From NCBI GenBank assembly GCA_021806565.1, contig JAJZXK010000016.1, forward strand, positions 1 through 44,946: a stretch of DNA of 44,946 bases. The letters run 5' to 3'. The DNA comes from Bacillota bacterium. GTDB lineage: Bacteria; Bacillota; Sulfobacillia; RBS10-35; JAJYVN01. Positions within the stretch are counted from its first letter, which is position 1. Every line of letters starts with the position of its first letter. Both the position numbers and the translations under genes were made by a program. The notes under the pieces were generated by a model, which saw only the letters and a program-made list of their open reading frames with translations, made no database searches and was not told the origin of the DNA. Positions 1-7,403 of this stretch are shown here, piece by piece.

Positions 1-112
1 CCCCCATTGACGATTGGGCTGGACTGCTGTCGATATTTGGCGCCGACACTTAGCACTTGCTCCTTGCACCGCAGCGCCCAAAGGCCCATACTAGGCAGTA
101 GCTAGCTGGCCA

Positions 113-147
113 CTCGCGAGGTCCTTTCTGGGGGTTGTCTCGCGAGA
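113..147. repeat. Pair of CTCGCGAG palindromes
   Basis: Two identical 8-bp palindromes (113-120 and 139-146) are spaced 26 bp start to start. The spacing is close to 2.5 helical turns, so the sites would face opposite sides of the helix unless DNA bends. A regulator-binding role is inference only. Confidence 0.35.
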
Positions 148-212
148 GGGATGCGGCGGTTGTAGTTGGATGGGTCTGGTAGTGGCGCGGACTCAGGGGC
201 CGGGTTCCTTGA

Positions 213-250
213 CGCTCGGGGCGGTTTGCCAAACCGCCCCGAGCGTTTCA
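213..250 (+). terminator. Intrinsic terminator with 15-bp perfect stem
   Basis: A perfect 15-bp stem (213-227 pairing with 231-245) with the 3-nt loop gcc is followed by TTTCATTT. This is a strong Rho-independent terminator for transcription entering from the left. It lies about 100 bp before the recognisable SPFH coding sequence, so that sequence needs its own promoter or is not expressed. Confidence 0.85.
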
Positions 251-346
251 TTTCCCCGCAACCCCCTGAACCCGCGCCACTATTTCACGGTCCCGAAGTC
301 ATCGCACACCCGCCTCCTTGTCTTGTGCCATGTCTCTACTCCCAAC

Positions 347-1033
347 GTGTATGAAACCGGCCAGTATCAGGTACAGACGCCCCAGCGCGCCATTATCGGT
401 ACCATCCAGCAGGCCTTCTACGGAGGCCAGTCGCCCTGGCAGTACGAGGCCCTGTATATCAACCGCGCCAAGCTGGTGCTGCAGGCGTCGGGGCTGGCCC
501 TGTCGCGGGAGATGGCCGAGCTCTCCTACAGCGTCGACTACTACATCCACGTGGACAACACGGACGACGCCACCCGCCTGGTGCAGCACATGCCCTATCG
601 GGGGCACTTCCTGCATGCGGCCGACGTCAACGGCTACGCCGGTCCGGTCGTCGAACAGGCCATCAACCAGGTGATCCAGGTGACGCCGCTGGAGCAGATC
701 AACGAACGCATCCACGACATCACCGCCCTGGTCAAGGAGCACCTGCAGGCGTTCCTCAAGGTCTATGGCATCACGCTGAACGACGTGAAGGTCCTGGTCA
801 TGCCCCGCGACGAGCGCATGAAGGCCCTCATCTCGCTCAAAGCCTTCGGCCTGTCAGAGATCGACGCCGTCCGCTACTACACCGCCCTGGTCATGGCCGA
901 GCGCGGTCTGGTCTCGGCGCCGAACATGGCCGTCGGCGAGCCGTTCGCCATCGGCGGCGGGATGCTCGGCCTTCCCGCCCAGGTGACCGGCTTGGGCGGC
1001 GCCGCAGTGGTGGAGCGACCGGCCCGTGGCTGA
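347..1033 (+). CDS. SPFH/Band-7 domain protein, 5'-truncated
   Basis: Most of the translation matches the second half of an SPFH (stomatin/prohibitin) domain of the 'virion core protein-like' type: the TGQ..., GGQSPWQYEALYIN and long alternating-helix segments align with the usual TGNIP...GGxSPFxAEVYFxN region. The C-terminal tail ends in a glycine-rich stretch (FAIGGGMLGLPAQ). The N-terminal SPFH strands (the 'G..VF.DG' and 'GRY.L' part, about 80-90 residues) are absent. Upstream DNA carries a terminator instead and has no SD before the first usable in-frame starts (TTG 323, GTG 347). It overlaps the next gene by 8 bp. SPFH proteins form membrane-associated ring or cage scaffolds; this one may be a truncated remnant or a divergent short form. 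The family is clear; intactness is doubtful. Confidence 0.65.
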   Translation: MYETGQYQVQTPQRAIIGTIQQAFYGGQSPWQYEALYINRAKLVLQASGLALSREMAELSYSVDYYIHVDNTDDATRLVQHMPYRGHFLHAADVNGYAGPVVEQAINQVIQVTPLEQINERIHDITALVKEHLQAFLKVYGITLNDVKVLVMPRDERMKALISLKAFGLSEIDAVRYYTALVMAERGLVSAPNMAVGEPFAIGGGMLGLPAQVTGLGGAAVVERPARG

Positions 1034-1586
1034 GGCCGCCAGCGCCGGAGCCGTCCGACAACAGCTGGAGTTCCTTCTGAACGGCTTCAGCTTCTACGCC
1101 CACGGCGAGCGCTGCCGCGCCGACGACCTCCTGGTGCGCCAACGCGCGGCCGACGCCCTCGGGGAAGGCGCCGCCGCCCTGCGGGACGGGATCGGTGCCT
1201 ACCGCCGCCGCTTCATCCCCGACCCGACGCGCGAACACCCGCTACCGCCCAGCGGGGCGATGGCCGTGTTGCGCGAGTTGGAAACGCTGCAGGCATCGGT
1301 AGCCGACGTTCAAACCCAGGTCCGCAGCCAGGCGCTGGGGGCCGCCGACCGCACCTGGTCCCGGCTGCGCGGGACCCAGACCGCGCTGGAGTTGGCGCTG
1401 GCCTTCGACCACCACCTCATCCTCGACGCGGACGCGGTGCGCGACGCCTGCGCCGCGCTGAAGCCCGAAGACCTCGGCAGTGGTCCAGAGACGGCCCAAA
1501 GCGCCCTGGACGCCGTGCGTCAGCGGCTGGCCGGAGTCACGGCCACGCTGCGGGACCGTGCCGCCCACCTCGCCGCCCCGCTCTGA
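1026..1586 (+). CDS. Hypothetical helical protein
   Basis: A 186-residue ORF starting at GTG that overlaps the SPFH stop by 8 bp, so the two are translationally coupled. The protein looks almost entirely alpha-helical, with heptad-like runs at about residues 75-115 and 140-180 and no signal peptide or membrane helix. I do not recognise a family. Its position suggests a partner or regulator of the SPFH protein (inference). Codon use and third-position GC match the neighbours, so it is probably a real gene. Confidence 0.65.
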   Translation: MAEAASAGAVRQQLEFLLNGFSFYAHGERCRADDLLVRQRAADALGEGAAALRDGIGAYRRRFIPDPTREHPLPPSGAMAVLRELETLQASVADVQTQVRSQALGAADRTWSRLRGTQTALELALAFDHHLILDADAVRDACAALKPEDLGSGPETAQSALDAVRQRLAGVTATLRDRAAHLAAPL

Positions 1587-1796
1587 GCCCGTCGGAGAAA
1601 GACTCGGGCGGCGCCGCCGTCCCCCGCTCGCCCACCAAACCGGCGGCCGCGCCGCGGGGATTCGAGGTCCGGCGCCAAGCCGGCCCCCGGCATCCGGACG
1701 TCCTGCCCCTGGACGCCGCGCCATCGAAGTTCCACTCGGCCCTGGTGAACCGCCCGGCCGTTTCGAGCGACCTATGGGGCGGAGGGGGGATCCACC

Positions 1797-2351
1797 CTGG
1801 CCGGGGCGGGCGACGCCGAACTCCTCGCCGCAACGGCCAGTGGAGACCGGTGTGCCTTCGTGGTGCTCTACGAGCGTCACGCGGACGCGGTGTACCGCTT
1901 TTGCCTGGCCAGACTGCGGGACCGGGATGCCGCGGCCGATGCCTGCCAGGAGACCTTCACGGCGGTGTGGTCCGGTGCGGCGCAGTATACCGGCTCGGGG
2001 GCGGTGTTGGCCTGGATCCTTGGCATCGCCCGCCGCAAGGCGGCCGACGCGCAACGCGCCTGGTCCCGCCACAAGGCCGACCCGCTCCCGGACGACGGCG
2101 CCAAGGGGCCGGAGGGCGCGGAGCCGGGCCACGCCCCAGCGGTCGAGGCGGCGGTGGACGTGTGGACGGCGCTCACGCACCTACCCGAACACCAACAGGA
2201 GGTCGTGCTCTTGGTCTATGGGCTCGGCCTCTCCTGCCAGGAGGCCGGTCAGACGCTGAATATCCCGGTCGGCACGGTCAAGAGCCGGCTGCACACCGCC
2301 CGCCAGGCGCTGGCCCAAACCCTGCGCGACCCCGAGGGGGCGAGGCGATGA
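1797..2351 (+). CDS. ECF-type RNA polymerase sigma factor
   Basis: Region 2 is at residues 5-80 (DAELLAATASGD, then YERHADAVYRFCLARL and ACQETFTAVW) and region 4 at about 120-175 (LPEHQQEVVLLVYGLGLS, GTVKSRLHTARQAL). The first ATG/GTG/TTG in frame is GTG 1860, but typical ECF residues (D-A-E-L-L-x-x-x-A-S-G-D) continue upstream of it. The only start-like codon there with a ribosome binding site is CTG 1797, preceded by GGAGGGGGG at 1781-1789 with 7-nt spacing; I chose it, giving 184 residues. The gene overlaps the anti-sigma gene by ATGA. ECF factors redirect RNA polymerase to stress regulons; the target is unknown. Confidence 0.88.
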   Translation: MAGAGDAELLAATASGDRCAFVVLYERHADAVYRFCLARLRDRDAAADACQETFTAVWSGAAQYTGSGAVLAWILGIARRKAADAQRAWSRHKADPLPDDGAKGPEGAEPGHAPAVEAAVDVWTALTHLPEHQQEVVLLVYGLGLSCQEAGQTLNIPVGTVKSRLHTARQALAQTLRDPEGARR

Positions 2352-2707
2352 CTTGCGTCCAGGCCCGCACGCATCTGAGGGAGTGGCCCGAGATCCGCGC
2401 AAAGCCGGGCTGGAGCCGGTTGGTCCGCCACACGTGGGAATGCCGCGACTGCCTGCGGGAGCTCGTGGCGGTGATCGTGCTGGCCGAACGGGTGCGCGTG
2501 GCGGTCGAAGGTCTGCCCAAAGCGCCTCCGGCAGTGCGGTGGGCGGTGCTGGGCACGCAAGGCGCTACGCCTCCGCAGGACGCGGGCCACGCATCGGCGT
2601 GGGCGCGCCTGGATCGAGCCCGCCCGTACCTCCCGCCGGCGTTCCGGCTGGTGACCGATCCGCTGGCCCTGGTGGCGCGATGGCTGCCGGACCCGTTGGC
2701 CCCGTGA
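2348..2707 (+). CDS. Zinc-binding anti-sigma factor (ZAS-like)
   Basis: A 119-residue protein whose ATG overlaps the sigma stop in an ATGA. It carries the ZAS signature: Cys3, then His28-x3-Cys32-x2-Cys35 (RHTWECRDC), the zinc site of RsrA/ChrR-type anti-sigma factors. No transmembrane helix is evident, so the protein should be cytoplasmic and sense a soluble signal (redox or metal) rather than an envelope signal. The C-terminal half (residues 55-119) is Pro/Ala-rich and unrecognised. Its role, by family and position, is to sequester the adjacent ECF factor. No closer identification is possible by eye. Confidence 0.8.
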   Translation: MTCVQARTHLREWPEIRAKPGWSRLVRHTWECRDCLRELVAVIVLAERVRVAVEGLPKAPPAVRWAVLGTQGATPPQDAGHASAWARLDRARPYLPPAFRLVTDPLALVARWLPDPLAP

Positions 2708-2741
2708 ACGATTGGAACGATGGAGAGGGAGGAATACCCGC

Positions 2742-3647
2742 GTGCCGTCGAAAGATGTCCAGGATCTCTCCGATGTGCTCGACGCGGTGTCCGACCGGGT
2801 GCCGCCGCTCCTGCGCTCGGTCTTGGACCAACTGTACAGCCCGGAGGCCGGCCGTAAGATGGGCCAGGCGATCGGCGCCTTCTACCGGGAGTTGACGGAG
2901 GCCGGCCTGCCGCCCGAACGGGCGCTGAAGCTGGCCGAGCAATACGCCTCACCGTTCGGCATCGTGAACTCACTGATGGGAAACGGCCCAGGACACGGGA
3001 TGTCCATGTCTTGGTCGCACTCGCATACGCCTTCACGCCGCTCCACACGCGCGGCGCCGAGCCCCACGCCCAAGGGGCCCGCGGACCTGGAGGCGTGCTT
3101 CAACAACACCGGGACCAGCGACGATGAGCAACCGGAGCGCGCGGACCTGGACGGCGCCGGCTGGAGCTTGTCCAGGCGGGCCCTGGCCGCGGCCGGCGCG
3201 GTCCCTGGGGCCACCCTGGAGCTGGAAGGGGTGTCGTTTCGCTGGCCCGGGTCGGCACCCGGTCAACCAGACAACGTCGAGGCAGAAGGCCAGCAGGTGC
3301 GCCTGCCGAACCGGCCGGGGGCGACCAGACTCGGAATCCTCGGTCTGGCCACCAACGGCCCGTCGATCGGGCTGGCAACCCTGCGCTACTCGGATGGTCG
3401 CACGCAACCATTCGCCCTAGGTCTCCCGGACTGGACCCTCAACGGTGGCGAGGGCGAGTTGTCGATCGGGACGCGCGTCGCGGTCCGCATGCCGCGGCGC
3501 AACGGCGATGAAGACACCGATGTGGAAACGCTGGTCTTCGCAACCATCCTGCCACTGCAGGCCGACCGGGTGGTGGAGACACTCATCCTGCCGGAGCGGG
3601 TGGACCAGGGCGCGTTGCACATCTTTGCGGTGGCCCTGGCCGAATAA
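2742..3647 (+). CDS. Two-domain protein: N-terminal helices plus C-terminal beta-sandwich
   Basis: A 301-residue protein. GTG 2742 is preferred over upstream TTG 2712 because a GGGAGG ribosome binding site lies about 10 nt before it. Residues 1-75 are a helical bundle (VPPLLRSVLDQLYSPEAG, then AFYRELTEAGLPPERALKLA). A His/Ser-rich linker follows. Residues about 130-301 resemble the beta-sandwich found C-terminal in many actinobacterial secreted lipases and glycosidases (DLDGAGWSLSRRAL, FRWPG, QPDNVEAEGQ, LGLATNGPSIG, LPDWT, HIFAVAL). There is no signal peptide, which is odd for that module. It follows the sigma/anti-sigma pair on the same strand and may belong to their regulon (inference). 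No enzymatic motif is seen. Confidence 0.75.
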   Translation: MPSKDVQDLSDVLDAVSDRVPPLLRSVLDQLYSPEAGRKMGQAIGAFYRELTEAGLPPERALKLAEQYASPFGIVNSLMGNGPGHGMSMSWSHSHTPSRRSTRAAPSPTPKGPADLEACFNNTGTSDDEQPERADLDGAGWSLSRRALAAAGAVPGATLELEGVSFRWPGSAPGQPDNVEAEGQQVRLPNRPGATRLGILGLATNGPSIGLATLRYSDGRTQPFALGLPDWTLNGGEGELSIGTRVAVRMPRRNGDEDTDVETLVFATILPLQADRVVETLILPERVDQGALHIFAVALAE

Positions 3648-3713
3648 CGTCTGCCTGGCACGGATCGGCGGCGATGCGGGCGGGTCCATGCCGCGTCCAA
3701 GGGGGGGCACCCT

Positions 3714-4025
3714 GTGGGGGCCGCAAAGACCGAAAGGGGTACGGGGCACGGCGGGGCCGCCGGGCCGCTGGGAAGCCGGCCGCACCGATCTGGTCGGGAC
3801 GGCGCCGCCTTGCTGCGCGCCACCATCGCCGCGTCCCGCCTGGCCGCGGCGCCACCGCGGCTGATCGTCCACTGGCTCTGGATGCGCCGCCGCGGCACGG
3901 CTGCGTTCCGCCAGGCGCTGCGCCAAGCCGGGCTGCCACCGCGCGCGGTCGCGAGTCTGGTGCGCAGCTACACGGGTTCGGTCAGCCCCGTCCACCTCTG
4001 GCGCCTGCTGCGGACGCGGCGCTGA
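3714..4025 (+). CDS. Small basic hypothetical protein
   Basis: A 103-residue ORF from GTG 3714, with an AAGGGGGGG tract 6 nt upstream. The first 33 residues look unstructured. Residues 34-103 form plausible amphipathic helices (RLIVHWLWMRRRGTAAF, QALRQAGLPPRAVASLV) ending in LLRTRR. Similar short Arg-rich helical proteins ending 'L..LLR..R' occur as conserved hypotheticals, possibly membrane-peripheral. I cannot assign a function. Codon bias supports translation of the second half more than the first, so a later start is possible. Confidence 0.45.
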   Translation: MGAAKTERGTGHGGAAGPLGSRPHRSGRDGAALLRATIAASRLAAAPPRLIVHWLWMRRRGTAAFRQALRQAGLPPRAVASLVRSYTGSVSPVHLWRLLRTRR

Positions 4026-4235
4026 TCCGCTGGACGGCATCCGGGTTGGCGGCGGCTCGGAACGCCCTGGCCGATGCAGACCGGCCTCCGGGTCGCCTCC
4101 TTGCCCCCCCTGCGCCGCACCGGACCCGCGGACGGCCCACCGCTTGAAAACCCATTGCCCGTGCCGTGGGCCCATGGTAGCGTTGGCGCACGCGGCCGGC
4201 CCGAGGGCCGGTCGGAGCAAAATAAGATCCGGTCT

Positions 4236-4363
4236 CCACGCCGATCGCTGAATCGCCGCCCAGCGGCGAACGGGGGAACCATATGGAATCGGTGGGGCGA
4301 ATCCTCGTGAAGAGGTAGGGGCAGCGTTCGCTCCGAGCCCGTCAGCTAACCTCGTAAGCGTGG
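4236..4363 (+). ncRNA. Cyclic-di-AMP riboswitch (ydaO/yuaA type)
   Basis: The diagnostic 3' block CCGAGCCCGTCAGCTAACCT followed by CGTAAGCGT is present at about 4333-4361, as is the 5' block CGGGGGAACCA (4271-4281) with the downstream GGGGCGAATCC (4293-4303). CCACGC (4236-4241) pairs with GCGTGG (4358-4363) to form closing stem P1. This family binds c-di-AMP and normally shuts off K+ uptake, ion transport or cell-wall genes when the ligand is high. It directly precedes an ion antiporter gene, exactly the expected target class. Confidence 0.93.
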
Positions 4364-4441
4364 GATGTGGCGCGGATCGCCCGTGACGGAACGCGCGGCC
4401 TGTGCCTGCTTGCCGTCATCGTGGCGGCTCGGCGTCAGCTA

Positions 4442-4453
4442 CCCTCTGGAGGG
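4442..4453 (+). promoter_or_regulatory. SD-sequestering hairpin, candidate riboswitch expression platform
   Basis: CCCTC (4442-4446) and GAGGG (4449-4453) can pair around the very ribosome binding site (TGGAGGG) that serves GTG 4461. I see no terminator with a U-run between the riboswitch and the gene, so control at translation initiation is plausible. The loop is only 2 nt if all five pairs form, and 4 nt if the innermost pair opens, so stability is uncertain. Confidence 0.4.
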
Positions 4454-4460
4454 CGTTGCC

Positions 4461-6605
4461 GTGGCGCTGACGTCGCCGGACCTGCTGCGGTTCCTGCTGG
4501 AGTTCATGCTTCTTTTGACCTTCGCCCGGGGCTTGGGCGAAATCGCCCGTCGGCTCAACCAGCCGCAGGTGATCGGTGAGCTTCTGGGCGGAGTCGTCCT
4601 TGGGCCCTCCTTGCTCGGTGCCTTCGCCCCCGGCGTGTTCGCGGCCGCCTTCCCGGCGCGGGGCGTGCAGCCGTTGCTCCTGCAGCTCCTGGCCCAGTTC
4701 GGAGTCATCCTCCTTCTGTTACTCAGCGGGATCGAGGTGGACCTCGACCTGGTGCGGCGGAAGGTCAAGCCCGCCCTCCTGGTGGCGGTGGGCGGGGTCG
4801 TCGTGCCCTTCCTTTGCGGCTACGGCCTCGCGGCGCTGCTGCCGGCAACCCTGGCGGGCCACACCCAGGCACGCTCGGTGTTCGATCTCTTTGTGGCGAC
4901 GGCCATGTCGATCTCCGCCATCCCAGTCATCGTGAAGATCCTCCTGGACATGGACCTCATGCGGCGAGACGTGGGCCAACTGACACTGGCCGCGGGGGTC
5001 ATCAACGACACCGCGGGATGGTTCCTGCTCGCCATGGTGGCCGGAATCGCCACCGCCCGCGTCCTGCCGCTCGGCCGCGTGGCACTGTCGATCTTTGGCA
5101 CGCTGGCCTTCGCCGTCTTCTGCTTCACAGTCGGCTACCGCCTCATCCGGGCGCTGGTGAACTGGGTCGACGATCACTTCGGCGGCGGCGGCACCACGCT
5201 CACGGCCATGCTCGCGGTCGGCCTCGGGGGCGCCGCGGTGACCCAGGCGCTGCACGTCGAAGCCTTCCTCGGCGCTTTCCTGGTAGGCGTACAACTCTCT
5301 CGCGTGCCACGCGTGGCGCGGGCGGCGCGCCACCAGTTGGAGGCGATGACGCTCGGCGTGTTCGCGCCGGTCTTCTTTGCCTCCGCGGGTCTGCACGTGG
5401 ATCTTCCGGCCCTGGCGTCGCCGCCGCTGCTCGGCGTCCTGCTGGCGGTGATCGTGGTGGCCTGTCTGGGAAAGTTCCTGGGCACCTACCTCGGTGCCCG
5501 GCTGGCGGGCGTCTCGCCCTGGCTGTCGGCGGCACTGGGTTCCGGCATGAATGCGCGCGGCGCGGTGGAGATCATCGTCGCCACGGCCGGTCTACAGTTG
5601 GGTGTGCTGTCCGTCCAGATGTATTCCATCATTGTCGCCATGGCGGTGGTCACATCCGTGCTGGCGCCGCCGCTGTTGCGCTGGACGCTGCAGCGCGCGC
5701 CGATCGACCCGCAGGAGCAGCGGCGACTCGATCGAGAGGCACGCGAGGCGCGGAGCTTTCTCCACGGGCTGCGGCGCATGCTGATCCCGGTGCGCGACGG
5801 CCGCTACGCCCTGGTGGCCGGCCAGGTGGTGGCGCACCTGGCCGGCACACGGGAGGTGGAGGCCGTCGCCCTGCACCTGCGGGCAGCGGGCGACAGCGGC
5901 GGCGCCATGCCTGATCCGGAACCGTCAGCGCTGATCGACGCTGCCAAGGTCGACTGGCAACAGCGGGTGGCATCCGGCGAGGGCGGGATCGCCAGGGGCA
6001 TCCTGACCGAGGCGGCAAAGGGCTACGACCTGCTGGTCCTCGGTGCCGCGGCGGCGCGGCCGGGCTCCGGACTCTTCGGCGACGTGGTGGATGCGGTGCT
6101 GCGGGACACCCCCTGCACGACGTTGGTGCTGCAGGCGCCGCGCTGGCGCGAGCAAGGGATGCGCCTGCGGCGGATCCTGCTGCCCACGGCCGGCACCGGG
6201 GGGGATCTGCGCGTGGCGGACTTCGCCCTGGCGTTGGCGCGGGGAACCTCCGCGGAGGTATTGGCGACGCATGTGGTCGACGCCCTTCCCCTGACCGAAC
6301 CGCTGGACAGCCGCATGCTCGGTGCGCTGCAGGCGGCGGACGAACACGGTTGGCACGCGACGGCGGCGGTGAGCCGGCTGGGCGAAGGGATCGGCGTCAC
6401 GGTGCGGCGGGAGGTGCGCACGTTGGCCGGTGGCACGGTCGGAGAAGACCTTGTGCGGTACGCGGCGGCGTCCAGCTGCGACCTCATCCTCATGCACGCA
6501 CAACGGCGGGCGGCCGGAGAAGAGTTGTACTGTGGGCGCACGGTGGAGCAGGTCCTGCGCACCGCCCGCTGTCCGGTCGCGGTGCTCTTGGATCCCGCGC
6601 GGTGA
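4461..6605 (+). CDS. CPA2-family cation/proton antiporter fused to two universal-stress (USP) domains
   Basis: A 714-residue protein. Residues 1-420 hold about 12-13 hydrophobic helices of the Kef/NhaA-like Na+/H+ exchanger fold, with LGGVVLGPSLLG near residue 45 and a VINDTAGWFLLAM motif in the ion-binding helix. Residues about 440-570 and 575-714 are two UspA-type domains (GSGLFGDVVDAVLRDTPCTT and CGRTVEQVLRTARCP resemble the USP nucleotide-binding tail). GTG 4461 is chosen for the TGGAGGG site at 4447-4453; in-frame ATG 4365 and GTG 4383 lie next to the riboswitch and lack an SD. It probably exports K+ or Na+ against H+ at the membrane, with nucleotide sensing by the USP tail. Regulation is by the upstream c-di-AMP riboswitch. 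Confidence 0.92.
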   Translation: MALTSPDLLRFLLEFMLLLTFARGLGEIARRLNQPQVIGELLGGVVLGPSLLGAFAPGVFAAAFPARGVQPLLLQLLAQFGVILLLLLSGIEVDLDLVRRKVKPALLVAVGGVVVPFLCGYGLAALLPATLAGHTQARSVFDLFVATAMSISAIPVIVKILLDMDLMRRDVGQLTLAAGVINDTAGWFLLAMVAGIATARVLPLGRVALSIFGTLAFAVFCFTVGYRLIRALVNWVDDHFGGGGTTLTAMLAVGLGGAAVTQALHVEAFLGAFLVGVQLSRVPRVARAARHQLEAMTLGVFAPVFFASAGLHVDLPALASPPLLGVLLAVIVVACLGKFLGTYLGARLAGVSPWLSAALGSGMNARGAVEIIVATAGLQLGVLSVQMYSIIVAMAVVTSVLAPPLLRWTLQRAPIDPQEQRRLDREAREARSFLHGLRRMLIPVRDGRYALVAGQVVAHLAGTREVEAVALHLRAAGDSGGAMPDPEPSALIDAAKVDWQQRVASGEGGIARGILTEAAKGYDLLVLGAAAARPGSGLFGDVVDAVLRDTPCTTLVLQAPRWREQGMRLRRILLPTAGTGGDLRVADFALALARGTSAEVLATHVVDALPLTEPLDSRMLGALQAADEHGWHATAAVSRLGEGIGVTVRREVRTLAGGTVGEDLVRYAAASSCDLILMHAQRRAAGEELYCGRTVEQVLRTARCPVAVLLDPAR

Positions 6606-7040
6606 CAAGAGGTGGACACCGCCGCTCGGATCGCCCCGCCGGGACGTGCCGCCGCGGGCACCCACCCGCCGGCACCTCTGGTACCGTCCTGCTGACGACG
6701 AAGCTCGGCCTCGCTGCCCAGCCCGTCGCGGCGGCGCCCCGGTTCTGGTGGGCGGTGCGAAGCCGGGATTCGGATCCCATCCTCGCGAAGTGGGCGCCCC
6801 TCGCGGAGCCTACTTCTTTTCCGCCTTGCGGCGCCGCAGCCACTGCGCCAGCGCGCCCAGCGGCACGACCAGCACGCATGCACGGGCATCCGCATCCCGC
6901 CCCCGCCGCCCGGATCAAGTCCGGCCGCCTCCGCCAACCGTGGGGCGCGCTTCCATCGCCGCCCCAAGCGGTGCCGCACCCGCCTGCCAGTCGGTCGGTC
7001 GGGGTCGGTCGGTCGGTTGATGGACGGACTCCGGTGGGGA
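6606..7040. other. 435-bp intergenic stretch with TCGG microsatellite
   Basis: Between the antiporter stop and the convergent cytochrome oxidase gene I find no supportable gene. A tandem tetranucleotide (three TCGG units, GG, three TCGG units) spans 6991-7018. On the minus strand a short open stretch (6810-6912) ends in a TM-like, Lys/Arg-tailed peptide (VPLGALAQWLRRRKAEKK) but has no start codon with an SD. It may be the decayed end of a small membrane protein gene. Confidence 0.4.
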
Positions 7041-7334
7041 TTACGCGCGGAGCATGTACCATACGGACCAGGCCACGACCGCCATGAATGCCGCGCCGAT
7101 CGCGAACACGTTCGCCACCGTCGAGCGCACCCAGCGCAACCGCATGTAAAAGAGGACCTGCAGAACGATCTGCGCCAAGGCCAGCACCAGGATCACCGGC
7201 ACCAGGGCGCCGGCCCGGGGCTGGGTCGCCGTCAGGTAGAAGGCGACCAGGGTCAAAGCCGCCAGGATCGCCGCCACCGCGATATGCAGCCTGGCATGCG
7301 CGCCCGATGGCGCATCCCCGGCACTTTCGGCCAT
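7041..7334 (-). CDS. Cytochrome c oxidase subunit IV family protein
   Basis: A 97-residue membrane protein with three hydrophobic helices (residues about 17-35, 45-62 and 72-95). The second-to-third helix junction, VLFYMRLRWVRS, matches the FMHL+ signature of prokaryotic cytochrome c oxidase subunit IV (CtaF/CyoD-like). This small subunit stabilises the haem-copper oxidase core in the cytoplasmic membrane. No other oxidase gene is in the window, so it is an orphan copy or the complex is encoded elsewhere. Start ATG; 69 bp downstream of the Gfo/Idh/MocA gene on the same strand. Confidence 0.8.
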   Translation of the reverse strand: MAESAGDAPSGAHARLHIAVAAILAALTLVAFYLTATQPRAGALVPVILVLALAQIVLQVLFYMRLRWVRSTVANVFAIGAAFMAVVAWSVWYMLRA

Positions 7335-7403
7335 GGCGTTCCGGCCTCCCCTTGGCCGCGCGACGGCGGCCTCGGGTTGCAGTCTGGGACGAACCGGCCG
7401 CGG

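Larger units (their letters stand above)
1..346. other. Non-coding left edge, lower GC than the rest
   Basis: I see no convincing gene here. The base composition is visibly less GC-rich than downstream. Two copies of the self-complementary octamer CTCGCGAG lie at 113-120 and 139-146, the second inside the 10-bp palindrome TCTCGCGAGA, which looks like paired operator half-sites. An intrinsic terminator follows at 213-245. The stretch probably holds the tail and regulatory DNA of a gene outside the window. Confidence 0.5.

Noticed and set aside
166-245. Possible T-box leader before the terminator (TGGTAGTGGCGCGGACT)
   Set aside because: The invariant GGTGGNACCGCG block is not present, and no aminoacyl-tRNA synthetase or amino-acid gene follows.
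4365-4460. Antiporter start at ATG 4365 or GTG 4383
   Set aside because: Both lie against the riboswitch P1 stem and have no SD. The residues they add do not look like an antiporter N-terminus. GTG 4461 has a good SD.
6810-6912. Small minus-strand membrane ORF ending RRRKAEKK
   Set aside because: The end looks protein-like, but there is no start codon with an SD and the frame is closed just upstream.
6991-7018. CRISPR-like or iteron repeat (TCGG units)
   Set aside because: The unit is only 4 bp with no spacers, so it is a simple microsatellite.
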